Shown in pieces: positions 1 through 8,621 of a DNA stretch of 64,000 nucleotides. The DNA comes from DASRQZ01 sp964571275 (lineage in GTDB: Bacteria; Myxococcota_A; Polyangia; Fen-1088), in NCBI GenBank assembly GCA_964571275.1, contig CAZNCQ010000001.1, forward strand, positions 1 to 64,000, read 5' to 3'. The notes beneath the pieces are model-generated. The model ran no database searches. It was not told the origin of the DNA and saw nothing but the letters and a program-made list of their open reading frames with translations. The first letter of the stretch is position 1. Each line of letters begins with the position of its first letter. Both the position numbers and the translations under genes were made by a program.

Positions 1-161
1 CGACGACGACGGCGACGACGACGGCGGTGCCGTCCCCGGCGCACCCCACCCTGCGCGACAATCCGGGCGCCTGGGCGCGCGAGCACTGGCCGCTCGTGAC
101 CGCGGTCGGCGCGCTGGTCGGCGCATCGCTGGTCCTCGGGCTCACCGTCGGATTGGAATAG
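1..161 (+). CDS. C-terminal end of a membrane protein (partial)
   Basis: An open frame enters from the left edge and stops with TAG at 159-161. The visible 52 residues start with a Thr/Ala-rich stretch encoded by acg/gcg repeats, followed by a soluble linker (LRDNPGAWAREHWPL) and one hydrophobic helix of about 20 residues (VTAVGALVGASLVLGLTVGL) that ends the protein. A C-terminal single membrane anchor after a low-complexity linker is seen in many secreted or regulatory proteins, so the family cannot be named. The aminotransferase starts two bases after the stop, so the two are probably cotranscribed. Confidence 0.6.
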   Translation, partial: TTTATTTAVPSPAHPTLRDNPGAWAREHWPLVTAVGALVGASLVLGLTVGLE

Positions 162-162
162 C

Positions 163-1350
163 GTGGTGGCGCGCGCGGCGGCGGCCCGGCTCGGGGGGTT
201 CGGAACGTCGATCTTCACCGAGATCACCGCGCTGGCGGTGAAGCACGGTGCCGCGAACCTGGGGCAAGGGTTTCCCGACTTCCCGGCGCCGGCGTTCATC
301 AAGGAGGCGGCCGCGCGCCACATCGACGAGGACCGCAACCAGTACGCGCCGAGCGCGGGCGTGCCGCGGCTGCGCGCGGCGCTGGCCGCCGGGTGGCAAC
401 GGCGCTACGGACAGGCGATCGATCCCGCGAGCGAGGTCACGGTCGCGTGCGGCGCCACCGAGCTGCTCCTCGACACCATGCTCGGCATCGTCGATCCCGG
501 CGACGAGGTGGTCGTCTTCGAACCGACCTACGACGCCTACGTCCCCGACATCCAGATGGCGGGGGGCGTGGCGCGGCCGGTGGCCTTGCGCGCGCCGGAG
601 TGGCGGTGGGATTCCGCGGAGCTGGCGGCGGCGTTCGGGCCGCGCACGCGCGCGGTGATCATCAATACGCCCCACAACCCGACCGGCAAGATCTTCTCGG
701 CCGGCGAGCTCGAGGAGCTGGCGCGCCTGTGCATCGCGCACGACGTGGTCGTGATCAGCGACGAGGTCTATTCGGAGCTGACCTACGACGGCGCGCGCCA
801 CCTACCGATCGCGACGCTGCCGGGCATGCGCGAGCGAACGATCACCATCGACAGCATGGGCAAGACGTTCAGCGTGACCGGGTGGAAGGTCGGCTGGGCG
901 ATCGCGCCGCCGCCGCTGACCAGCGCGGTCCGAGCGACCCACCAGTTCGTGACGTTCACGAACTCGGCGCCGTTTCAGGAGGCGCTGGCCGATGCGCTGA
1001 CCGCGCCCTTCACGCGCAGCGACGCGGACAACTACTACGACCAGCTTCGCGCCGCGTACGCCGCGCGGCGCGCGCAGCTGACGGCTATCCTGGATTCGAT
1101 CGGGCTGCCGCCGCTGCCGATCGAGGGCGCGTACTTCTTGCTGTCGGACGTGAGCCGGCTCGGGTTCGCGAGCGACCTCGAGTTCTGCCGCTTCCTGTGC
1201 GCCGAGGTCGGTGTCGCGGCGATCCCGATCTCGCCGTTTTATTTACAGGCTGCGCGCGCGCCGATGCTGGCGCGGTTCTGTTTCGCCAAGCGCGCAGAGA
1301 CGATCGAGCTCGCCGGCGAGCGCCTGCGCAAATGGCGCGCGCCGCGCTGA
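163..1350 (+). CDS. PLP-dependent class I/II aminotransferase
   Basis: A 395-residue fold-type I aminotransferase of the kynurenine/methionine aminotransferase (YbdL-like) subgroup; it should transfer an amino group between an amino acid and a 2-oxo acid in the cytoplasm. Visible signatures are the N-terminal substrate-arm segment NLGQGFPDF, the cofactor-contact segment TPHNPTGK, the ISDEVYSELTYD stretch carrying the Asp that pairs with the pyridine nitrogen, and SMGKTFSVTGWKVGW with the Schiff-base Lys at about residue 234. Length is normal for the family. The start is GTG at 163, immediately after the preceding stop. Substrate specificity cannot be read from sequence; aromatic amino acid, methionine or kynurenine are all possible. 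Confidence 0.9.
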   Translation: MVARAAAARLGGFGTSIFTEITALAVKHGAANLGQGFPDFPAPAFIKEAAARHIDEDRNQYAPSAGVPRLRAALAAGWQRRYGQAIDPASEVTVACGATELLLDTMLGIVDPGDEVVVFEPTYDAYVPDIQMAGGVARPVALRAPEWRWDSAELAAAFGPRTRAVIINTPHNPTGKIFSAGELEELARLCIAHDVVVISDEVYSELTYDGARHLPIATLPGMRERTITIDSMGKTFSVTGWKVGWAIAPPPLTSAVRATHQFVTFTNSAPFQEALADALTAPFTRSDADNYYDQLRAAYAARRAQLTAILDSIGLPPLPIEGAYFLLSDVSRLGFASDLEFCRFLCAEVGVAAIPISPFYLQAARAPMLARFCFAKRAETIELAGERLRKWRAPR

Positions 1351-1734
1351 TCACTCCTCCGCGCTCTCCTCGCCTTCGGGCGGGTCCTCGACCTGCACCT
1401 CGATCTTCCAGACGTCCGCGAGCCAGGACAGCAGCTCGGACTCGCCGCCCTCGATCGCGTCGGCGGCCGCGCCTTGCAACACGGTGCCGTAGATCAGCTC
1501 GCGTGCCTCCTGCCGGGTGATCGTGGCGAGAAAGCGCCGGAAGCTCTCCTCGTCTTTGAACCGCCCGTCGAACGAATCGACCGCCGCCTGGTAGCCGTCC
1601 TCGCCGAATGCATCGACGATCTCCGCGACCTCGTCGATCTCGTCTTCGCTGATCTGGTTGTCGGCCAGCACCACCTCGCGCACCAGGCCGACCAGCGCGA
1701 TGCGCTCGTCGCCGTTCAAGTCTTGCAGCTCCAT
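1351..1734 (-). CDS. small acidic TerB-like protein
   Basis: A 127-residue acidic, all-helical protein with several Asp/Glu-rich helices (VLADNQISEDEIDEVAEIV) reminiscent of the TerB/DUF533-type fold, in which acidic helices bind metal; no family motif is decisive. It ends in an acidic tail (PPEGEESAEE). ATG at 1734 is preferred; a TTG at 1770 would add 12 residues of low-complexity N-terminus, and neither has a clear ribosome site. It converges with the aminotransferase, the two stop codons abutting at 1350/1351. The function is unknown. Confidence 0.65.
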   Translation of the reverse strand: MELQDLNGDERIALVGLVREVVLADNQISEDEIDEVAEIVDAFGEDGYQAAVDSFDGRFKDEESFRRFLATITRQEARELIYGTVLQGAAADAIEGGESELLSWLADVWKIEVQVEDPPEGEESAEE

Positions 1735-1825
1735 GCGCGACAGATTCGCCGCCGCCGGGGTCGGCGTCAAGCTGGCGCGCGACCCAGCTCGTGACGGCCT
1801 CGGGGGCGCGTGCCAAGCTCACCCC

Positions 1826-3094
1826 ATGCGCGCCGCGCCGACCGGCACCGCCCTCCTTCCGCTTCACGGCGGGCGCGTGCCCGCCTGGCTGTCGGCGCGC
1901 ATGGCGCGCCTCGGCCGCGTGATCGTGGAGGCGATGTCTCACGAATACGGCCGCACCGAGGTCCTGCGCCGGCTCTCGAGCCCGTTCTGGTTCCAGTGCT
2001 TCGGCGCGGTCATGGGGATGGACTGGCACTCGTCGGGGATCACCACCAGCGTCATCGGCGCGCTCAAACGGGGCCTGGCGCCCGTCGAGCACGAGCTCGG
2101 GCTTCATGTCTGCGGCGGCCGCGGGCGCCACTCACGCCGGACGCCCGACGAGCTGACCGCGCTCGGCGAGCGGCTGGGGCTGGACGCGCCCGCGCTGGTA
2201 CGAGCGAGCCGCCTCGTCGCCAAGGTCGACAGCGCCGCCGTGCAGGACGGCTTCGAGCTGTACCTGCACGGCTTCATCGTCGCCGACGACGGCGCGTGGG
2301 TGGTCGTCCAGCAGGGCATGAACGGCGAGCGGCGCCAGGCGCGCCGGTACCACTGGATCTGGGATCGCGTGAGCGCGGCGGATCGAGCCGCCGGTGCGAG
2401 CGCCGCGTTCGTCGAGGAACCGCACGCCGCCATCGAGGGACGGCCGGGAGGCGAGATCCTGAACCTGGTCGATCGGCGATCGGCGGAGGCGCGCGGTCAG
2501 GTGGTGCAGCTTGCGGGACACGCGCCCGACGCGATCGTCGGCCCGCTCGCGCGGCTGAGAATGCCCGCGCACCACGACGTGCGCGCGGAGGACATCGATC
2601 TCGCGCGGCTCGGGCGCACGCTGGCAGCGGTCGCCGATCGAGGGCCCGAGGACTTCGCCGACTTGCTGCTCACGCCGGGTGTCGGTGCGCGCACGCTGTT
2701 TGCGCTGGCGCTGGTCGCGGAGGTCATCCACGGCGCGCCCAGCCGATTCGCCGACCCGGCGCGCTTCTCGCTGGCCCACGGCGGAAAGGACGGCCATCCG
2801 TTCCCGGTGCCGCTGCGGGTCTACGACGAGACCATCGCCGTGCTGAAGCGCGCGGTGGCGGCCGCCAAGCTCGGTGAAGGCGAGCGGCTCGCAGCGATCG
2901 CGCGCCTCGACCACCAGGCGCGCCGCATCGACGACGAAGCCGCCGCGCCGACGGTGCAGCCCGCCGATCTCGAGCGCTGGGTCGCCGCCGAGAAGGCCGC
3001 GAAGACCGCGCTCGGCGGCCGCACCGTCGCTGACGACGCACCCGCGCGGCGGAGACCGAGCGTGGGCCAGCTGTCGCTACGCTTCGGTAGCTGA
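1826..3094 (+). CDS. DUF763 family protein
   Basis: A 422-residue protein matching the DUF763 family over its full length. The N-terminal half carries the hallmark blocks LPLHGGRVPAWL, EYGRTEVLRRLSSPFWFQ and MGMDWHSSGITTSVIGALK, and further on GGRGRHSRRTPDEL. DUF763 proteins occur in bacteria and archaea without an established biochemical role; a helix-hairpin-helix-like stretch (LLTPGVGARTLFALALVAEV, about residues 288-307) suggests nucleic-acid contact, which is inference. ATG at 1826 begins the conserved block; an upstream in-frame ATG at 1658 would add residues overlapping the opposite-strand gene and is rejected. Confidence 0.85.
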   Translation: MRAAPTGTALLPLHGGRVPAWLSARMARLGRVIVEAMSHEYGRTEVLRRLSSPFWFQCFGAVMGMDWHSSGITTSVIGALKRGLAPVEHELGLHVCGGRGRHSRRTPDELTALGERLGLDAPALVRASRLVAKVDSAAVQDGFELYLHGFIVADDGAWVVVQQGMNGERRQARRYHWIWDRVSAADRAAGASAAFVEEPHAAIEGRPGGEILNLVDRRSAEARGQVVQLAGHAPDAIVGPLARLRMPAHHDVRAEDIDLARLGRTLAAVADRGPEDFADLLLTPGVGARTLFALALVAEVIHGAPSRFADPARFSLAHGGKDGHPFPVPLRVYDETIAVLKRAVAAAKLGEGERLAAIARLDHQARRIDDEAAAPTVQPADLERWVAAEKAAKTALGGRTVADDAPARRRPSVGQLSLRFGS

Positions 3095-3108
3095 CCTGCG
3101 TCGTCTCG

Positions 3109-4608
3109 CTACGTCAGGATCTCGTTGATCGGCCCGGTGCAATACTGCGCGTCGCCGACGCACGTGGGGCTCTGGCCCATCACCTTGGCCAGCGTGAGCA
3201 GCAGGTCGTTGTGCGACCGATCCTTGGAGGCGCGCACGTTGGGGTCGCCGTCGGCCAGGTCGAGCGGGAACGTCACCATCTGGCCGGTCTTGAGCTGGCC
3301 GTTGGCGCCGCCGATCAGCACGAACGGCGTATCGTCGTGGTTGTGGGCCGCGCCCATGTCGAGCTCGTTGCCCCAGCAGATGACGCTTTGGTCGAGCAAC
3401 GTGCCGCCACCCGCGCCGGAGAACATCGCCAGCTTCTTGGCCAGATAGGCCACCTGCTGCGCGTACCAGTTGTCGATGGCCTTCTGCTGGGTGATGTTCT
3501 GGTACTGGGTCTGGACGGTCGCGCTGTAAACGTTGGGCGTCGTCGCGCACAGGCCCATGTTGTTGTACATGGTGCAGGGCGCGATCTGGTAGAGCGACGC
3601 CGGCCCCATGTGCGAGTAGTTGTGGTGCGTGTCGGTCTGGCCGGTGAGCCAGCTGTGCGTCACCTGGCTGGTGGCCGTCGACAGTTGCAGGCTCGCCACG
3701 CGCGTGAGGTCGCAGGCCAGCGCGAGCGCGAGCAGGTCCATCTGCAGTTGCACGGTGGTCGGAAAATCCGCTGACGGTGACTGATAGCCCGCGGGCACCG
3801 CCCCCGGGGGCATGCACGTCGCCGCCTTGGCGGCCGCGGCGGTGATCTGCTGGTCGAGATCGTTCCACCCTTGCTGCAACGCCTGCAGCTGCTGGCGGTC
3901 CGTCGTACACAGCCGCGGCTGCATCGCCGTGAGCTCGCTGTTGAGCACCGGAAAGAGCTTCTGGCGGATGAAGGTCTTCTTGTCGGGGCCGCTCATGCCC
4001 GACGTCGCCGCGGGCGGGAAAAACGTCATACGCGCTTCGGCGGGATCGTCGTGGGGATCCATGAACGCGCCGGCGGTGTTGTAGATCATCCGGGTCTTCA
4101 CCTCGCGGTCGGTGAAGTCGGCGGAGCTGCGGGCCATGAGCTCGATCGACGGGAACGGCGTCCCGGCGTTGAGCTTGGACGCAATCACCTGGTCGACGCT
4201 GGGACCGGTGGACGCGGACCCCGTCGAGGTGATGCCGGTCCACAACGACGCCATGCCCGCCTCGTGCGAGCCCTGCGCTGCCTTGTTGTTGAGCCCGTCG
4301 AGGACGATGACGCTGTTTTGCACGGGCGCGAGCGGCGCCAGCGTGTCGCGAAACACGAAGTTGGTGGTGATCGTCGGCGCGCTGCCGGCAGCCGGGAAAA
4401 GCACATCCTGCTTGCTGGCGTCGGTCGCGCCCCAGAACGGGCGCACGCAACCGCACGGCGTGAACAGCAGCACCATGTAAGTCGGCGCGCCGCCAGCGGC
4501 CGCCGCGTAGCTGGGCAGCCCGCGCAGGAACGGATACGTGAGCGCGGTCGCCCCCGCGGCCTTGAGGAAACGCCGACGCTCGAGGTTCACTTTGCGGTTC
4601 ATTGACAT
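3109..4608 (-). CDS. DUF1552 family protein with Tat signal
   Basis: A 499-residue exported protein. The N-terminus has a twin-arginine signal (RRRFLKAAGATALTYPFLRG) and the mature part matches DUF1552 (MVLLFTPCGCVRPFW, GLNNKAAQGSHEAG, SVDQVIASKL, LDQSVICWGNELDMGAAHNHDDTPFVLIGG). DUF1552 proteins are typical of Planctomycetes, Verrucomicrobia and Myxococcota and are nearly always encoded next to a DUF1592-type protein, as here. ATG at 4608 is given; the third codon is also ATG (4602) and would form an ATGA overlap with the upstream stop, a good sign of coupled translation. The pair probably acts in the periplasm; the reaction is unknown. Confidence 0.85.
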   Translation of the reverse strand: MSMNRKVNLERRRFLKAAGATALTYPFLRGLPSYAAAAGGAPTYMVLLFTPCGCVRPFWGATDASKQDVLFPAAGSAPTITTNFVFRDTLAPLAPVQNSVIVLDGLNNKAAQGSHEAGMASLWTGITSTGSASTGPSVDQVIASKLNAGTPFPSIELMARSSADFTDREVKTRMIYNTAGAFMDPHDDPAEARMTFFPPAATSGMSGPDKKTFIRQKLFPVLNSELTAMQPRLCTTDRQQLQALQQGWNDLDQQITAAAAKAATCMPPGAVPAGYQSPSADFPTTVQLQMDLLALALACDLTRVASLQLSTATSQVTHSWLTGQTDTHHNYSHMGPASLYQIAPCTMYNNMGLCATTPNVYSATVQTQYQNITQQKAIDNWYAQQVAYLAKKLAMFSGAGGGTLLDQSVICWGNELDMGAAHNHDDTPFVLIGGANGQLKTGQMVTFPLDLADGDPNVRASKDRSHNDLLLTLAKVMGQSPTCVGDAQYCTGPINEILT

Positions 4609-6428
4609 GCGGCCCCCGCGTTCACCGGCGAACGGTTCCGGAACGAGTCAGTGCGGACGATCGCCAGCAGCAGCTTCTGAACATTGAACCCGCCGGTCTG
4701 GAAGGCTTGATAGACCTGCTCCGCCGAGCATCCGTCGCCTGCCAGCTCCACGCGCTGGATGGCGTAGCGCAGCTCCTGCAGCGCGAAGCACTCGCGCGCC
4801 TGGTTGCTGGCCGCGATCTTCGTGATCATGTCGGTTCCGCTGGTATACGACCCGGTGAGCCCGCTCGGGTTCATGGCCACGAACATCCCGCTCGAGTCGA
4901 CCGGCGTCCCGCCCTCCGCGGTGATGTACGCGCCGGTGGCGTCGTAGTTGTCGAAACCAAACCCCACGTAATCCATGTACTGGTGGCAGCCGCTGCACAG
5001 CTGGTTGACGCCGAAGTGCTGCATGTACTGCTGGCGCGTCGTCTGTCCGGCCGGCAGCGAAGTTGGCGGCGGCGGGATCACCGTGCCGCCGACCTGAGAG
5101 GGCGGAGGGGCGATCTGGTCACACAGAATCTGCTGCCGCACCATGCGCCCGCGCAGCGTCGGCGACGGCAGCGACGTATGCCCGTGCATCGCCAGCACGC
5201 TGGCGTGCGTGAGCAGGCCCATGCGCGGCGCCGACGACGTGCCCACGGGCATCTTCGTGAACGAAGTCGAGTTTCCCGTGCCGGGGACGCCGGTGTTGTA
5301 GAACGCGGCCAGATCCGAGTTCACGTACGACGACGTCGACGTGAGGAGGGTCCCGTAGTCGGTGTTGTCCACCGCCACCGACGACGTGAAGGTGGTCAGC
5401 GTTTCGTTGTGCAGCTCCTGGGCGAGGACCGGCGTCCAGTTCTTGAACTGCGTGTCTTTGGTCACGGCGTCCATGTTCTCGATGTCGAGCCACTGGTTCG
5501 CGAAGTCGCGCAGCGCGTCCTGCGCCTTGGCGTCGGCGAGCATGCGCGTCGCCTGCGCCGCGACCTGGTCCGCCGTCCCCAGCTGGCCGGCGTTCGCGGC
5601 GCCGACGAGCATCTGGTCGGGCAGCGATCGCCAGAGGAACAGCGACAGCCGGGTGGCGATCTCCATCTGGCTGAGCGGGACGGCGGCCCCGGAGAAGCCG
5701 GGCTGGCCGAACTCCAGAACGAAGAGGAAGCGAGGCGAGGTCAGCACCCCCGTGATCACCGCCTGGATGCCGGTCGTGAAATCCCCGAACTGGGCGTTCA
5801 CGTCGTTGAAGAGCTGCAGCAGCGCCGCCGACTCGGTGCTGTCGAGCTGGCCGCGGAAGGCCCGGTTCGCGAAGTCGGCGATGAACTGCTGCGCGCAGGC
5901 GGCGTTGGCCTGCGCGGCGCACGAAACCAGCTTGCCGATGTTCGCGGACGTCACGGCGTTCGTTGCCAGCGCCTCCGCCGCATCCAGGTACTGACGGTTC
6001 ATGAGCGTGCCCGAGATGGCCGCGTAGGTGTTGGTGTTGAAATTCCCCGGGATCTTCTGCTCGGACACGAACTGGTTCGCGGGCTGCGAACCGGTCGGGT
6101 CGAGACCGAGGTCGCGCACCATGTTGTTGTACTCGATGCGCGACAAGCGCCGGATCGGCGTCGCGCCGACCGAGACCTGGCCTGCGTGGCACAGCGTCGT
6201 GTCCTCGATCGCCGGCAACCCGGCGGCGGGCGGCATCGTGATCGAGACGATGCTGCCCCCGGCGCCCGCGACGGTGGTGCCGCCACCGCCGCCGCTGCTA
6301 CCGCTGATGGTGCCGCCGCCGTTCCCGCCGCTGCCGCTCGCATGGGACTGCCCTTTGACGCAAGCCCCCAGCAGAGCGCACATACCAATCGACGTGAAAA
6401 CTAGGCTCTTGCTAAATTCTCGGTACAT
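4599..6428 (-). CDS. DUF1587/1595/1592/1588/1585 cytochrome-like lipoprotein
   Basis: A 609-residue predicted lipoprotein (signal peptide, lipobox LLGAC) followed by a Gly-rich linker, then the full ordered set of domains: DUF1587 (RRLSRIEYNNMVRDLGLD), DUF1595 (FANRAFRGQL ... TSPRFLFVLE), DUF1592 (MEIATRLSLFLWRSLPD), DUF1588 (GLLTHASVLAMHG ... CSGCHQYMDYVGFGFDNYDATG) and DUF1585 (ECFALQELRYAIQRVE ... VRTDSFRNR). The CSGCH motif is a c-type heme site or a heme-site relic. ATG at 6428 is chosen over a TTG two codons upstream. The downstream DUF1552 gene overlaps it, so both are one transcription unit. An envelope redox or polymer-degrading role is inferred only. Confidence 0.85.
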   Translation of the reverse strand: MYREFSKSLVFTSIGMCALLGACVKGQSHASGSGGNGGGTISGSSGGGGGTTVAGAGGSIVSITMPPAAGLPAIEDTTLCHAGQVSVGATPIRRLSRIEYNNMVRDLGLDPTGSQPANQFVSEQKIPGNFNTNTYAAISGTLMNRQYLDAAEALATNAVTSANIGKLVSCAAQANAACAQQFIADFANRAFRGQLDSTESAALLQLFNDVNAQFGDFTTGIQAVITGVLTSPRFLFVLEFGQPGFSGAAVPLSQMEIATRLSLFLWRSLPDQMLVGAANAGQLGTADQVAAQATRMLADAKAQDALRDFANQWLDIENMDAVTKDTQFKNWTPVLAQELHNETLTTFTSSVAVDNTDYGTLLTSTSSYVNSDLAAFYNTGVPGTGNSTSFTKMPVGTSSAPRMGLLTHASVLAMHGHTSLPSPTLRGRMVRQQILCDQIAPPPSQVGGTVIPPPPTSLPAGQTTRQQYMQHFGVNQLCSGCHQYMDYVGFGFDNYDATGAYITAEGGTPVDSSGMFVAMNPSGLTGSYTSGTDMITKIAASNQARECFALQELRYAIQRVELAGDGCSAEQVYQAFQTGGFNVQKLLLAIVRTDSFRNRSPVNAGAACQ

Positions 6429-6559
6429 CCTCAAACACCTGACCGAGGTTGACTACCCAGCAACATTGCCTCCTCGGCGGCCGAAAAGCCAGCCCCTCGT
6501 CGCACCGGACGCCTCGCGGTAGCGTCGACGCCTGGGACTTTCCGAGCCTGGAAGGCCGG

Positions 6560-7126
6560 TCACATCATTGTTTGGCTCGAGCACTTCTGCTGGTAGGTCA
6601 CGCACGAGGGCGGCTGCGGCGGAGCGGGGGAGCTGCTCGACTGACTCGACTGAATCGCCGCCGCGGTGATCGCCGAGCAGGGTGGGGTCGCTTTCAGCGC
6701 CGCCTGGTACGATTCAAAGCCGTCGTTCAAGCACGCCGAAAGCTCGGCGACCGTCGCGGTGCAGGTCGCGGCCCCTGCCACATTGCACGTGCCCGACGAC
6801 TGCGTCGAGATGCACATGTCGTAGCCGGTCTGACACGCGGCGCGCACCTGAGCGTCGGTGGCGCCGTCGGGCGCGGTGAGAGCAGCGGCCAGGATCCCGC
6901 CGTAGCGGCAAAGCAACTCGGTCATGTCTTGCTCGAGCCCCGAGGTCTTCGAGAACGACGTGACTTCATCGCACAGCGTTTGTTGTTGCGCCGTCGTGAG
7001 CTTGTCGATCTCGGTCTTGCCGTCGATGGTCGACGAGAATCCGCCGAGATCGGCGTTGGAGCCGCAGCCGGCCAGCCACCAGATGCCCAGGATCGCTCCG
7101 CACGCTCGGGTCCGAATCATCTTCAT
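6560..7126 (-). CDS. Cys-rich lipoprotein, unknown function
   Basis: A 188-residue protein with a short signal peptide and lipobox (WWLAGC), then about eight Cys residues spread through the mature part, suggesting disulfides in the envelope, and a Ser/Pro-rich C-terminal tail. No family recognised; this layout is common among myxobacterial orphan lipoproteins. GGAGG at 7134-7138, seven bases before ATG 7126, supports the start. It follows the sigma-factor partner gene by 45 bases on the same strand and may be part of that operon or a target of it. Confidence 0.7.
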   Translation of the reverse strand: MKMIRTRACGAILGIWWLAGCGSNADLGGFSSTIDGKTEIDKLTTAQQQTLCDEVTSFSKTSGLEQDMTELLCRYGGILAAALTAPDGATDAQVRAACQTGYDMCISTQSSGTCNVAGAATCTATVAELSACLNDGFESYQAALKATPPCSAITAAAIQSSQSSSSPAPPQPPSCVTYQQKCSSQTMM

Positions 7127-7171
7127 CTCTTGCCTCCTGCCCTTCTCATTGGCCGGCAGCGCGCGCGCCGA

Positions 7172-7975
7172 TCATTTTTTCTGCTGGACCAGCGCGCGCA
7201 GACGCGCGACGTACGGGCTGTCGGGGTGCTCCGTCGAGAATGCGCGCTCGACCGAGGCCGCGCCGGCGCGGTCACCGCGGGCGAGCAACGCCTGCACGCG
7301 CAACACGATCTCCTCGTCCGCGAGCTTTCCCTGGACGAAGCGGGCGCGGTACGCATCGAGAGCCCGCAGGGCCGCCGCCGTCTCGCCCGCCGCCAGGTCC
7401 GCGCGCGCGCGGTCGAGCGCCGCGACTTCCTCGGCGAGCGACGGCTCGAGCGCCGGTGGGCCCGCCCTCTCCTCGCGTGCCGCGCGCACGGTCCGTTGCA
7501 CGCGCCGAGCCGGCCTGGGCCTCACGCTCGGCGCCGGCTCGAGCGCCGGCGCTTGGTTTGGCGCCGCGGCTGGCTCCGTCTCGCCCGCGGCCACCGGCGG
7601 CACCGCCGGCGCGGGGCCGGGCGACGCGCGCGCCGAGATCTTGGCGCTGGGTTGAACCATCGGCCGCACCGCGCGGCCGCGCGCCGTCGAGACCCCGAAG
7701 ACGATCGCCGCGCCCAGCGCGAGCGCACTGGAGCCGAGCACGAGCAGCTGGATCAACGTGCCTTTCGTCGCGACGCCGGTCGCACCGCCTACGCCGGCCG
7801 CGCCAGGCCCCCCGGGCCCGGATGACGGGCCGCCACCCGGAGGCGCCCCGATGCCGAGCGCCAGCAACGTCCGGGCGCGCGCCGCCGGATCCGGGCGCTC
7901 GGCGCGCGACGCCTCCAGCAACTGGCGCTCCTCGGGAGTCGCGTCCTCCGCGGACCATCGACGAAGCTCGCTCAT
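7172..7975 (-). CDS. putative anti-sigma-type membrane regulator
   Basis: A 267-residue single-pass membrane protein: a cytoplasmic N-terminal segment (about 1-75) with a helical start (RWSAEDATPEERQLLEASR) and a Gly/Pro-rich linker, one membrane helix near residues 78-97 (LIQLLVLGSSALALGAAIVF), a Pro/Ala-rich periplasmic linker and a C-terminal helical repeat domain (LAAGETAAALRALDAYRARF ... LVQQKK) resembling a TPR/YfiO-like tail. Its ATG overlaps the sigma factor stop (ATGA, 7972-7975), and GGAGG lies seven bases upstream. Position and topology fit an anti-sigma factor; there is no zinc-binding ZAS motif, so this is contextual inference. Confidence 0.65.
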   Translation of the reverse strand: MSELRRWSAEDATPEERQLLEASRAERPDPAARARTLLALGIGAPPGGGPSSGPGGPGAAGVGGATGVATKGTLIQLLVLGSSALALGAAIVFGVSTARGRAVRPMVQPSAKISARASPGPAPAVPPVAAGETEPAAAPNQAPALEPAPSVRPRPARRVQRTVRAAREERAGPPALEPSLAEEVAALDRARADLAAGETAAALRALDAYRARFVQGKLADEEIVLRVQALLARGDRAGAASVERAFSTEHPDSPYVARLRALVQQKK

Positions 7976-8598
7976 GGCAAACCTCCTCGGCGCGCCATGC
8001 GTTGACGGATGTATTCGCGGGCCCGCCGCACGCGCGAGGCGACGGTCCCGACCGGAACTCCCAGCGCTGCCGCGACATCGGGCGCGCTCATCTCCTCGAG
8101 CTCGAAGAGCACGAAGGCCTCGCGCATCTCGTCGGGCATCCCCGCGAGGAAGGTGCTGAGCACGCGCCGCGCACGTTGCTCGTCGAGCCGCTCCTCCGCG
8201 TCGGGTGCGCCGGGCGCCGGCAGCTCGCCCTCGTCGTTCATGGGCACCTCCCGGAGCCGGCGCAGGGCCCGCCGGGCATCGGAGGCGACTCGCAGCGCGA
8301 CGCCCATCAAGTAGGCCCGCTCTCCGTCGGCGCGGATCTCGTCCAGGCGGCGAGAAGCCACCAGGAACACCTGCTGGGCCGCGTCGTCGACGCCCGCTTC
8401 GGGAACGCCGAGTCGCTTGAGCGCGCGCCAGACCGGATCGAAGTGCGCGCCGACCATCGCGCGCAACCGGACGTCGCGCGCCGCGGTCGGCGGCGGCGCG
8501 GGGCCTGGCGGCACAGGTAGCGTTGCGGCGGGCGAGCGAATGGTCGTGGCTCCTTCAAACAGGGGTATTGGCCGGCGCTCTCCCGAACGATCACTCAT
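7972..8598 (-). CDS. ECF-type RNA polymerase sigma factor
   Basis: A 208-residue sigma70-family factor. Region 2 is seen as HFDPVWRALKRLGVPEAGVDDAAQQVFLVASRRLD, and region 4 as LAGMPDEMREAFVLFELEEMS followed by the helix-turn-helix APDVAAALGVPVGTVASRVRRAREYI. An extra 40-residue N-terminal extension rich in Pro and Ala precedes region 2. ATG at 8598 is used; the open frame upstream runs through another gene and is not believed. The next gene overlaps by four bases and is the likely membrane partner controlling it. Targets are unknown; the neighbouring outer-membrane and efflux genes are candidates. Confidence 0.85.
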   Translation of the reverse strand: MSDRSGERRPIPLFEGATTIRSPAATLPVPPGPAPPPTAARDVRLRAMVGAHFDPVWRALKRLGVPEAGVDDAAQQVFLVASRRLDEIRADGERAYLMGVALRVASDARRALRRLREVPMNDEGELPAPGAPDAEERLDEQRARRVLSTFLAGMPDEMREAFVLFELEEMSAPDVAAALGVPVGTVASRVRRAREYIRQRMARRGGLP

Positions 8599-8621
8599 TT
8601 TTTGCTCGATGGCACCGGCCG

